A DNA stretch of 64,000 bases from Halomonas sp. MCCC 1A13316 (GTDB lineage: Bacteria > Pseudomonadota > Gammaproteobacteria > Pseudomonadales > Halomonadaceae): NCBI RefSeq assembly GCF_014931605.1, contig NZ_CP053382.1, positions 3,596,001-3,660,000 of the forward strand. The letters run 5' to 3'. A program made the translations under genes and the position numbers. The stretch's first letter is position 1, and the number at the start of each line of letters is the position of its first letter. The notes under the pieces were generated by a model. That model did no database searches, was not told where the DNA came from, and saw nothing but the letters and a program-made list of their open reading frames with translations. Below are positions 24,518 to 32,701 of the stretch, piece after piece.

Positions 24518-25513
24518 ATGCAACGCCACATCCTCACTCCTCTCGCCGTAGGCCTGGCCCTCGCTTTCAGCGGTGCCGCCTCTGCCGAAACCGTCCTTCG
24601 CGCCTCGCACCAGTTCCCCGGCGGACAGGGTGACGTACGCGACGAGATGGTCCAGCTGATGGCCGACAAGGTCGCCGAAGCCGATGTCGATCTGAAGATC
24701 GAGGTCTATCCCGGCCAGTCGCTGTTCAAGGCTAAAGAGCAGTGGGCGGCCCTGTCTCGCGGTCGCCTCGACATTACCGCCCTGCCGCTCGATTACGCCA
24801 GTGGCCGACACCCCGAGTTCTCCGCCACCCTGATGCCCGGCCTGGTGCGCAACCATGAGCACGCTCAGCGCCTCAACGATTCCGAGTTCATGGGCATGAT
24901 CAAGGAGGTGATCCAGGAAGGCGGCGCTCGCGTGCTGGCGGACGCCTGGCTGGCCGGTGGCTTCGCCTCCACCGAGAACTGCATCACCTCGCCCGAGAGC
25001 GTCGACGGCCAGACCTTCCGCGCCGCCGGCCCCGCCTTCGAGCAGATGCTGGAAACCGCCGGCGCGTCGATCGCCTCGATGCCCTCCTCCGAGATCTACA
25101 CCGCGCTGCAAACCGGCGTGCTGGACGCCGCCAATACCTCGTCGATGTCCTTCGTCTCGTACCGCATCTACGAACAGGTCGACTGCCTGACCGAACCCGG
25201 CGAACACGCCCTGTGGTTCATGTACGAGCCGATCCTGATCTCCGAGCAGGTCTGGCAGGGTCTCAATGAGGAGCAGCAGCAGGCCCTGACGGAGGCCGCC
25301 CAGGCCGCCGAGGAGTTCTTCGCCGCCGAGGCCGCCGGCCTCGACCAGCAGATGGTCGACGCCTTTAGCGAGAACGGCGTCGAGGTCGTCAGCATGAGCG
25401 AGGCGGATTACAACGCCTGGCTGGAGATCGCCAAGCAGAGTTCCTACAAGAACTTCGCCGAGAACGTCCCCAACGGACAGGCCCTCATCGACGCCGCCCT
25501 GGCCGTCGAGTGA
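24518..25513 (+). CDS. TRAP transporter substrate-binding protein, probable malonate carrier
   Basis: The 331-residue periplasmic protein has a signal peptide (MQRHILTPLAVGLALAFSGAASA). The mature part starts ETVLRASHQFPGG, and the conserved DctP hinge lies at EIYTALQTGVLDAAN. The ATG at 24518 follows GTGGAG. The operon with malonyl-CoA decarboxylase and synthetase points to malonate as ligand (MatP role; inference from context). Confidence 0.9.
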   Translation: MQRHILTPLAVGLALAFSGAASAETVLRASHQFPGGQGDVRDEMVQLMADKVAEADVDLKIEVYPGQSLFKAKEQWAALSRGRLDITALPLDYASGRHPEFSATLMPGLVRNHEHAQRLNDSEFMGMIKEVIQEGGARVLADAWLAGGFASTENCITSPESVDGQTFRAAGPAFEQMLETAGASIASMPSSEIYTALQTGVLDAANTSSMSFVSYRIYEQVDCLTEPGEHALWFMYEPILISEQVWQGLNEEQQQALTEAAQAAEEFFAAEAAGLDQQMVDAFSENGVEVVSMSEADYNAWLEIAKQSSYKNFAENVPNGQALIDAALAVE

Positions 25514-25533
25514 AGCGGATTCGTTCAGCCATC

Positions 25534-25558
25534 GGCACCGGCCACAGCGGCCGGTGCC
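25534..25558 (+). promoter_or_regulatory. Intercistronic hairpin between the malonate TRAP P and Q genes
   Basis: GGCACCGGCC (25534-25543) and GGCCGGTGCC (25549-25558) form a perfect 10-bp stem in the P-Q gap. There is no U-tract. The other TRAP operon in this window has a hairpin at the same place. Confidence 0.6.
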
Positions 25559-25578
25559 CCTGACTCCGGGAGGACGAC

Positions 25579-26100
25579 ATGGCCATGGCCAATACCCCAC
25601 CTCTTGCCAGGCGCTTGCCGCTCGTCGCGGGCTACATTCGCCTGACGGACGGCGTTTCACGCTTCGCCGCCTACCTGGCTGCCGCCATGTTCATTGCCGG
25701 CGTGATGGCCATCTGCCACATGGTCTTCGTGCGCTACGTGCTAGGCATGAGTACCAGTTGGCAGACCGAGTTCACCGTGTTTTCAGTAACGGGCGCCATG
25801 CTCATGGGCAGCGCCTACGTGCTCATGACCGGCGGCCACGTTGCCATCACCATCTTGCCCGACCTGATGGGCGGCATCGGTCGACGGATCATGCTGTGGA
25901 TCGCCTCGCTGTTCGGCCTGGCTTTCTGCGCGGCGCTGACTTACGGCAGCTGGCTCTACACCGCCGAGGCCTGGCACGGCCAGTGGACCACCGGCACGGT
26001 ATGGAACCCGCCGCTGTGGCCGGCGCTGATCCCCGTCGCCGTGGGCACGACCCTGCTGACGCTGCAGTACGTCGCCGAAATACTGCGCGGAGAGAAGTGA
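25579..26100 (+). CDS. TRAP transporter small membrane subunit (DctQ family)
   Basis: The 173-residue protein has four hydrophobic helices; MAICHMVFVRYVLGMSTSWQTEF and GSAYVLMTGGHVAITILPDL are the typical helix-loop segments. GGGAGGA gives a strong ribosome site before the ATG. Its stop is 1 base from the next ATG (TGACATG). It is part of the probable malonate carrier. Confidence 0.9.
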   Translation: MAMANTPPLARRLPLVAGYIRLTDGVSRFAAYLAAAMFIAGVMAICHMVFVRYVLGMSTSWQTEFTVFSVTGAMLMGSAYVLMTGGHVAITILPDLMGGIGRRIMLWIASLFGLAFCAALTYGSWLYTAEAWHGQWTTGTVWNPPLWPALIPVAVGTTLLTLQYVAEILRGEK

Positions 26101-26101
26101 C

Positions 26102-27438
26102 ATGGATCCCATTACCCTAGGCATCATCGTCGCCGTCGGTCTCGTCGTGCTGATGGCCATCGGCACGCCCATCGCCTTCGCCCTGGGCGGCGTCTCGCTG
26201 CTCGCCCTGCTCTACGACCGAGGGCTGCCTGAACTCACCTACTTCGGCGAAACCTTCTTCGAACGCATCGCCGAGTTCGGCTTCGTTGCCATTCCCATGT
26301 TCATCCTGATGGGCGCGGCGGTAGCATCGTCGCCGACCGGCCGCGATCTTTACCGTTCGCTGGACCTGTGGATGGGCCGCCTGCCTGCGCGGGCCTGGCG
26401 GTATCCAACATCGGCGCCTGCTCGATCTTCGCCGCCCTCTCCGGCTCCTCGCCGGCCACCTGTGCCGCCATCGGCAAGATGGGTATTCCCGAGATGCGCT
26501 CGCGCGGCTACCCCGACGGCGTCGCCGCCGGTTGCATCGCCGCCGGCGGCACCTTGGGCATCCTGATCCCGCCCTCGGTGACCATGATCATCTACGGCAT
26601 CGCCAGCGAGACGTCGATCGGTCGGCTGTTCATTGCCGGCGTGGTGCCGGGCTTCATGCTGGCGGGGCTGTTCATGATCTGGACGGTGATCGCCTGCCGG
26701 ATGGCAGGAGGCTACGCCAACCCGCTGGCCCAGGCCGCCAGCCAGATGAAAGAGACCGTCAAGGCCAACGTCGACACCAACATCAAGGCGCTGATCCGCG
26801 TGCTGCCCTTCCTCGCCGTGGTGGTGGGCATCCTGTTCGCGCTCTACGGCGGCGTGGCCACGCCCTCCGAAGCGGCGGGGGTGGGCGCCTTCCTGTGCCT
26901 GGCACTGGCCATCATCATCTACCGCATGTGGCAATTGGGGCCGCTCAAGCTGATCATGCGCGACTCGCTGCGCGAGAGCGTGATGATCATGCTGGTGATC
27001 GCCTGCGCCGAGGTGTTTGCCTACGCGCTCTCCTCGCTGTTCATCACCCAGACCGTGGCCGGCGCCATCGCCGACCTGGAGGTCAACCGCTGGGTGCTGA
27101 TGGGCGTGATCAACCTGTTCCTGCTGGTCGCCGGCTTCTTCCTGCCGCCGGTGGCGGTGATCGTGATGACCGCGCCGATCCTGCTGCCGATCATCCTGTC
27201 CGCCAACTTCGACCCCTACTGGTTCGCGGTGATCCTGACCATCAACCTGGAGATCGGCCTGATCACCCCGCCAGTGGGTTTGAACCTGTTCATCATCAAG
27301 GGCATCGCGCCGGACATTTCGCTGCGCGACATTCTGATGGGGAGCCTGCCTTACGCGCTATGCATGGTGCTGGCCATCGTCCTGCTGTGCTTCTTCCCGG
27401 GCATTGCCTTGTGGCTACCCAACCTGATCATGGGCTGA
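26102..27438 (+). pseudogene. TRAP transporter large membrane subunit (DctM family), frameshifted
   Basis: The first 95 codons (MDPITLGIIVAVGLVVLMAIG to LDLWMGRLP) are in one frame. The remainder, from AGLAVSNIGACSIFAALSGSSPATCAAIGKMGIPEM to the end, is in another. The break lies at 26387-26391 in a GCGCG run. Removing one GC dinucleotide would restore an uninterrupted family-typical protein of about 445 residues. Everything else, including the C-terminal helices and stop, is intact. Either the strain has lost this carrier subunit or the base call is wrong; the flanking genes look fully functional. Confidence 0.85.
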
Positions 27439-27451
27439 AGAGAGTGGAATC

Positions 27452-28831
27452 ATGAACATGACTTTCCTGCAGGAGCTGTTCAACAGCATCACCCAGCGCG
27501 ATGCCCGGCTCTGGCGCCGGCAGGGCGAGCTTACCGCGCCCGACCACGCCCAGATGCTGGCGGCCTGCCGGGCGCTGCTGGAAAGCGACGGCGAGGCTTC
27601 GAGCATCAGCCTGGCCAGCCGCGCGCTATCCATGTACAACCGGCTGACGGAAGACGAACGCACCCGCTTCTTCGAGGGGCTGGCCAACGAATTCGCCGCC
27701 GACCCGGGGCGTATCGACGCGGCCTACGAGGCTTATCGCGAACGCCGCGATAACCCGAGCCTGCACGCCCTGTTCGATGCCTGCGAGCCGCGCCGACAGG
27801 AGCTGTTCCGGCGTCTCAACCTGGCCAGCAACGGCACTTACGAACTGGTGCGCATACGCGAGGGGCTGCTGGCCCGGTTGCGCGACCGGGACGCAGAAGG
27901 CAGGCAGGAGCTGGGCGCCATCGACGCCGACTTCGCCCACCTGTTCGGTTCCTGGTTCAACCGCGGCTTTCTGATGCTCAAGCGCATCGACTGGAATACC
28001 CCGGCCTCGATCCTGGAAAAGATCATTCGCTACGAAGCAGTACATGAGATCCGCGACTGGGACGACCTGCGCCGACGCCTCGACGCCCGCGACCGCCGCT
28101 GCTTCGCCTTCTTCCACCCCGCCATCGGCGACGAGCCGCTGATCTTCGTCGAGGTGGCGTTGTGCAAGGGCCTGCCCGACCGCATCCAGCCCATCCTGTC
28201 CGGCGAAAGTGCCGGCGAGCGCAGCATCGACGACCCCGAGGCCGCCGACGCCGCCGCCTTCTTCGGCATCAGCAACTGCCAGACCGGCCTGCGCGGCATC
28301 TCCTTCGGCAATTTCCTGATCAAGCAGGTAGTGCAGGAGCTCAAGCTGGAGCTGCCGCAGCTCAAGCACTTCGTCACGCTGTCGCCGGTGCCGGGCTTCG
28401 CCCACTGGCTCGCCGAGCAACGCAACGACGACGCGCTGCCCGACGAGCTGAGCCAGGTGCTGCACGAACTCGATGCCCCCGACTGGCATCTCGACCCGGC
28501 CCAGAGCGAACGCCTCAAGGCCGTGGTCAAGCCGCTTGCGGCCCGCTACCTGGTCGAGGAGAAGAACTCACGCGGCCTGCCGCTCAACCCGGTGGCACGC
28601 TTCCATCTGGGCAACGGCGCCGAGCTGCATCGCATCAACTGGCTCGGCGACACTTCGCTCAAGGGCGTGAAGCAGGCCGCCGGCCTCATGGTCAACTATC
28701 TCTACGTGCTCGACGACATCGAGCGCAATCATGAGAACTACACCGCCAACGCCACCGTGGTCTGCTCCAATGAAGTCCGCGATCTCAATCGCCGCGCCCG
28801 GAAAATGGCCAAGGGAGAGCCTGCCAAATGA
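27452..28831 (+). CDS. matA: Malonyl-CoA decarboxylase
   Basis: The 459-residue protein belongs to the MCD family, which converts malonyl-CoA to acetyl-CoA and CO2. It has the N-terminal helical domain (SRALSMYNRLTEDERTRFFE) and the acetyltransferase-like catalytic part with HFVTLSPVPGF (catalytic Ser region) and RFHLGNGAELHRINWLGD (catalytic His region). The frame overlaps matB by 4 bases (ATGA). It lies 13 bp after the TRAP M gene, so it is part of the malonate utilisation operon. Confidence 0.94.
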   Translation: MNMTFLQELFNSITQRDARLWRRQGELTAPDHAQMLAACRALLESDGEASSISLASRALSMYNRLTEDERTRFFEGLANEFAADPGRIDAAYEAYRERRDNPSLHALFDACEPRRQELFRRLNLASNGTYELVRIREGLLARLRDRDAEGRQELGAIDADFAHLFGSWFNRGFLMLKRIDWNTPASILEKIIRYEAVHEIRDWDDLRRRLDARDRRCFAFFHPAIGDEPLIFVEVALCKGLPDRIQPILSGESAGERSIDDPEAADAAAFFGISNCQTGLRGISFGNFLIKQVVQELKLELPQLKHFVTLSPVPGFAHWLAEQRNDDALPDELSQVLHELDAPDWHLDPAQSERLKAVVKPLAARYLVEEKNSRGLPLNPVARFHLGNGAELHRINWLGDTSLKGVKQAAGLMVNYLYVLDDIERNHENYTANATVVCSNEVRDLNRRARKMAKGEPAK

Positions 28832-30345
28832 GTCACAACCTCTTCGAAACCTTCGCCGCCCGCATGCGCGACCGCGGCGATGCCGATTTCATCACCACCC
28901 GCGAAGGCCGCCGCTACTCCTATCGCGACACCCTGGAGGCCAGCGCCCGCCTGGCCGGTGCCCTGGTCGAGCTGGGCGTGGCCCCCGGCGACCGGGTCGC
29001 GGTGCAGGTCGACAAGAGCCCCGAGGCGATCCTGCTCTACCTCGCCTGCCTGCGCATGGGCGGCGTCTACCTGCCGCTCAATACCGGCTATACCGCCGAC
29101 GAAATCCGCTACTTCCTGACCGACGCCGAGCCGGCGCTGTTCGTGTGTCGCCCCGCCGCCCTCGAGGAGGCGCGCGAGGTGGCCAGAGAGAGCGGCTGTC
29201 CGGCGGTTGAAACGCTCGGCACCGATGCCGACGGCGGCCTGATGGCGCGCGCCGAGCGGGCCGAGCCGTACAAGGGTATCGAGCCGCGCGAAGACGACGA
29301 TCTGGCGGCGATCCTCTACACCTCGGGCACCACCGGGCGCTCCAAGGGCGCCATGCTGACCCACCGCAACCTGGGCTCCAACGCCGCCACGCTGAAGGAG
29401 GCCTGGCGCTTCAGCGCCGAGGACCGCCTGATACATGCGCTGCCGATCTTTCATACCCACGGCCTGTTCGTCGGCTGCAACGTCACCCTGATGACCGGTT
29501 CGAGCATGCTGTTCCTGGCCAAGTTCGATGCCAACGTGATCTTCGAAGAGTTGCCCCGCGGCACGGTACTGATGGGCGTACCGACCTTCTACACCCGCCT
29601 GGTGGCGGACGAGCGGCTCACGCCCGAGGCTACCGCCAACATGCGCCTGTTCGTCTCCGGCTCGGCGCCGCTCACCGCCGAGACCCACCAGGCCTTCCAG
29701 GCCAGAACGGGACACGCCATTCTTGAGCGCTACGGCATGACCGAGACCAACATGAACCTCTCCAACCCCTACGACGGCGAGCGCCGTGCCGGCACCGTGG
29801 GCATGCCGCTGCCGGGGGTGGAGTATCGCATTACCGATCGCGAGACCCACGAAGTGGTGCCGCAGGGCGAAATCGGCATGCTCGAGATCCGCGGCCCCAA
29901 CGTCTTCATCGGCTACTGGCGCATGCCCGAGAAGACCCGCGAGGAACTGCTCGAGGACGGCTTCTTCATCACCGGCGACCTGGCCATGACCGACGAGCAG
30001 GGCTACGTGCACATCGTCGGTCGCGACAAGGACCTGGTGATCTCCGGCGGCTACAACGTCTACCCCAAGGAGGTCGAGCAGGTCATCGACGAGCTGGAGG
30101 GCGTGGTGGAGTCGGCAGTGATCGGCCTACCGCATCCCGACTTCGGCGAGGGCGTAACCGCCGTGGTGGTGCCGGAGCCGGGCGCCGCGCTCAAGGAACA
30201 GCAGGTACTCGATCATCTAGAAGGGCGTCTGGCGAAGTACAAGCAGCCCAAGCGGGTGTTCTTTGCCGAGTCCTTGCCGCGCAACACCATGGGCAAGGTG
30301 CAGAAGAACGAGCTGCGCAAGCGCTACCAGGACACCTATCGCTGA
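28828..30345 (+). CDS. matB: Malonyl-CoA synthetase
   Basis: The 505-residue AMP-forming ligase activates malonate to malonyl-CoA for the decarboxylase encoded just upstream. Visible motifs are YTSGTTGRSKGAMLTHRNL (P-loop, A3), YGMTETNMN (A5), GDLAMTDEQGYVHIVGRDKD (A7/A8), and PRNTMGKVQKNELRK (A10 with the catalytic lysine). The length matches MatB. Translation is coupled to matA. A strong hairpin 14 bp after the stop ends the operon. Confidence 0.94.
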   Translation: MSHNLFETFAARMRDRGDADFITTREGRRYSYRDTLEASARLAGALVELGVAPGDRVAVQVDKSPEAILLYLACLRMGGVYLPLNTGYTADEIRYFLTDAEPALFVCRPAALEEAREVARESGCPAVETLGTDADGGLMARAERAEPYKGIEPREDDDLAAILYTSGTTGRSKGAMLTHRNLGSNAATLKEAWRFSAEDRLIHALPIFHTHGLFVGCNVTLMTGSSMLFLAKFDANVIFEELPRGTVLMGVPTFYTRLVADERLTPEATANMRLFVSGSAPLTAETHQAFQARTGHAILERYGMTETNMNLSNPYDGERRAGTVGMPLPGVEYRITDRETHEVVPQGEIGMLEIRGPNVFIGYWRMPEKTREELLEDGFFITGDLAMTDEQGYVHIVGRDKDLVISGGYNVYPKEVEQVIDELEGVVESAVIGLPHPDFGEGVTAVVVPEPGAALKEQQVLDHLEGRLAKYKQPKRVFFAESLPRNTMGKVQKNELRKRYQDTYR

Positions 30346-30359
30346 CGTAAGCCACACCA

Positions 30360-30393
30360 GGCGCGGCCGGCCGGAACACCAGCCGGCCGCGCC
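30360..30393 (+). terminator. Hairpin at the end of the malonate operon
   Basis: GGCGCGGCCGGC (30360-30371) and GCCGGCCGCGCC (30382-30393) form a perfect 12-bp GC stem with a 10-base loop. No U-run follows. Confidence 0.65.
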
Positions 30394-30422
30394 GCAGGCT
30401 GCACCCAGCGGCGCAATTATAT

Positions 30423-30437
30423 TGAGAATGATTATCG
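30423..30437 (+). promoter_or_regulatory. Fur box upstream of the siderophore-interacting protein gene
   Basis: TGAGAATGATTATCG matches the 7-1-7 Fur consensus TGATAATNATTATCA at 12 of the 14 fixed positions. It ends 42 bp before the start codon, so it would cover the promoter and repress under iron sufficiency. Confidence 0.75.
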
Positions 30438-30479
30438 TGAATGCTAGCCTGCTGCCATCTCAAGCGGAGTCACGGCGCC

Positions 30480-31403
30480 ATGGCCAAGCAGAGCTATCGA
30501 GTTTTCGACATCACCCTTTCCCGCCGGACCCAGGTCAGCCCTTCGCTGGTCAGGTTCACCTTCACCGGCCCCGATGTATCGCGCATGGCCACCTACGCGC
30601 CGGATCAACGCATCAAGCTGTTCTTTACCACCGAGAGCGGCAGTCTCGATGCCCTGTTCTCCTGCATAGCAGGCGAGCCCGATGACTGGTACGCGGCCTA
30701 TCGCGCCCTGCCCGACGACCTGCGCCCGCCGATGCGCACCTACACCATTCGCGAACTACGAGCAGCGCAGGGCGAGGTCGACGTCGAATTCGTGCTGCAC
30801 GGCGACAAAGGCCCCGCCTCGCGCTGGGCCATGCATGCCCGGCCGGGCGAGCGTCTGGCCATGACTGCTCCGACCGCTGACGTGGAGAACGCCGGCGTGG
30901 GCTACGAATGGAAACCGCCCCGCGGCGTGAAGCGAATCCTGGTGGTGGCCGACGAAACCGCCCTGCCGGCGGCTGCCGGCATTCTGGAAGAGCTCGCCGT
31001 GCATGCCGATCGCCCGCAGGTGGAAGCCCTGATCGAAGTACCGCTGGGCGGCGATGCCCAGGCACTTCCTGCGTCGGCCAAGGTCAGCTGGCTGCCGCGC
31101 GATACCACGTCCGGCTGCGCCCATGGCGAGCGGCTGCTGCGCGCCGTGCGCGACATCGACCTGCGCGCCGAGGTCGCCCACCTGGGCGGCAAGCCCGAGG
31201 TCGTCGAAGCCCATGACGAGCCGGGCGATGAGCTGCTCTGGGAAGCCGCAACGGCCGACGACGGCGCCCCCTTCTACGCCTGGATCGCCGCCGAAAGCAA
31301 AGTGGCCCTGGGCATCCGACGCTACCTGGTCAACGAATGCGGGCTGCCCAAGCGCTATGTCAGCAGCATGGGTTACTGGCGCGAGGGCAAAGTGCTGGGC
31401 TGA
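30480..31403 (+). CDS. Siderophore-interacting protein (ferric-siderophore reductase, ViuB/YqjH type)
   Basis: The 307-residue flavoprotein reductase has an FAD-binding N-terminal domain with RPPMRTYTIRE (the R-x-Y-T/S flavin motif, about 83-93) and HGDKGPASRWA. The C-terminal SIP domain is marked by ILVVADETALPAAAGILEEL and by FYAWIAAESKVALGIRRYLVNE. It releases iron from siderophores in the cytoplasm by reduction with NAD(P)H. The ATG at 30480 was chosen because a longer upstream frame runs through the Fur box. Iron regulation is therefore expected. No siderophore uptake genes adjoin it. Confidence 0.92.
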   Translation: MAKQSYRVFDITLSRRTQVSPSLVRFTFTGPDVSRMATYAPDQRIKLFFTTESGSLDALFSCIAGEPDDWYAAYRALPDDLRPPMRTYTIRELRAAQGEVDVEFVLHGDKGPASRWAMHARPGERLAMTAPTADVENAGVGYEWKPPRGVKRILVVADETALPAAAGILEELAVHADRPQVEALIEVPLGGDAQALPASAKVSWLPRDTTSGCAHGERLLRAVRDIDLRAEVAHLGGKPEVVEAHDEPGDELLWEAATADDGAPFYAWIAAESKVALGIRRYLVNECGLPKRYVSSMGYWREGKVLG

Positions 31404-31500
31404 GCGCCCCGCACGCCTCACGATAAAGGTAAAAACAAGACACCCGGACGCGGGCGAGCTAGCCTCATGAAACCGTAGGAACGGAAGCTAGGAGTCCTTT

Positions 31501-32103
31501 ATGCCCAAGTGCATTACCTACTACTTCAGCCCGGTCTCGCCCTGGACCTACCTGGGCCATGCCCGTCTCGGCGAGATCGCCGCCCGCCACGGTGCCACGA
31601 TCGACTACGTGCCGGTCACGGTCAGCGCGGTCTTCCCCAGGACGGGCGGGCTGCCGCTGCCCAAGCGCGCACCCGAACGCCAGGCCTATCGCCTGGCGGA
31701 GCTGCGACGCTGGCCGCGCCTACTGGGCGTGCCGCTCAACGTGGAACCGAAGTTTTTCCCTGCCGACGATCGCCCGGCGGCGCGCCTGGCGCTGACCGCC
31801 AAGGCCCGGGGCCACGACATCGCCGAGCTGACGCTGGCCATACTTCGGGCCTGCTGGGCCGAGGAGCGCGACATTGCCGACCTCGCCACGCTGGGCGAGA
31901 TCGCCGACGCCTGCGGACTGGATGGCAAGGCGTTGCTGCAAGAGTCGGAAGAAGAGCCGGGCCATCAGCGCCTCGAGGATGCCTGCGAACAGGCTATTGG
32001 CGCCGGCTGCTTCGGCGTTCCCTGGTACGACGTCGAAGGGGAGCCATTCTGGGGCCAGGACCGACTCGACCTGGTGGAAAAGAAGCTGGCCGGCGAGCTG
32101 TGA
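31501..32103 (+). CDS. DsbA-fold 2-hydroxychromene-2-carboxylate isomerase family protein
   Basis: The 200-residue kappa-GST-like protein starts CITYYFSPVSPWTYLGHARL, where a serine pair replaces the thioredoxin CxxC. GAGCFGVPWYDVEGEPFWGQDRLDLVE matches the C-terminal signature. Family members isomerise hydroxychromene carboxylates with glutathione in naphthalene breakdown, but many are of unknown use. The ribosome site is AGGAG. It overlaps or abuts the following gene, so they may be co-translated. No aromatic pathway is nearby, so the real substrate is unknown. Confidence 0.8.
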   Translation: MPKCITYYFSPVSPWTYLGHARLGEIAARHGATIDYVPVTVSAVFPRTGGLPLPKRAPERQAYRLAELRRWPRLLGVPLNVEPKFFPADDRPAARLALTAKARGHDIAELTLAILRACWAEERDIADLATLGEIADACGLDGKALLQESEEEPGHQRLEDACEQAIGAGCFGVPWYDVEGEPFWGQDRLDLVEKKLAGEL

Positions 32104-32114
32104 GTCGAACCGTC

Positions 32115-32693
32115 ATGCCTTCACTCAGCCCCCAGGGACTCGCCCTCGTCGACGACCTCGTCGAGCGCCACGATTTCAGTCGCGACGCCATTGCCCACAT
32201 GGTATCGGCCGTGGCCGACGGTAATGGCCAGATGGCGATGTTCTCGCATCCCGAGTTCGGCGGCCCCGGCCAATGGATGCAGGGCGGCATGCTGATGCTG
32301 AGCGATCCTTTCAACCATGCCTTGAACGCTCGCGTGGATGCGCTATGCCACGAAATCGGGGATATGATAGGTGAGAAAGCGGGTGAGATGGTTGCTCCGC
32401 AGCCGGGCTGGCCCCTCGCGGAAGATAACACCGCCTGGTGGCCGGCGGAACTCGGCGCACCCAACGCGACCGGCGAACAGAACGGCTTGCGCTATGCCTA
32501 CTTTGCCCAGGCTCGACGCCTCGTCGTGCAGACCGAAGAGGCCATCCAGGTCTATGACACCCTCGACCATCGCATCGGTGGGTTTGCCCAGCAGCAGGGA
32601 AGCCGGAGCCGGTTTACGCTGATCAGCCAGCACGGGCAAGTCGACCTGGCGAGCCTGCCGGTCATATCCACCGACAGGCGCCCGCCGAACTAG
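32115..32693 (+). CDS. Conserved hypothetical protein (resembles SHOCT-annotated proteins)
   Basis: The 192-residue protein starts MPSLSPQGLALVDDLVERHDFSRDAI. It carries MFSHPEFGGPGQWMQGGMLMLSDPFN, later AWWPAELGAPNATGEQNGLRYAYFAQARRL, and HRIGGFAQQQGS. From memory this pattern recurs in proteins annotated with a SHOCT domain; no enzymatic motif or membrane helix is visible. A GTG at 32100 that overlaps the previous stop would add five residues and is a possible coupled start. Confidence 0.6.
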   Translation: MPSLSPQGLALVDDLVERHDFSRDAIAHMVSAVADGNGQMAMFSHPEFGGPGQWMQGGMLMLSDPFNHALNARVDALCHEIGDMIGEKAGEMVAPQPGWPLAEDNTAWWPAELGAPNATGEQNGLRYAYFAQARRLVVQTEEAIQVYDTLDHRIGGFAQQQGSRSRFTLISQHGQVDLASLPVISTDRRPPN

Positions 32694-32701
32694 AAAGCGC
32701 T

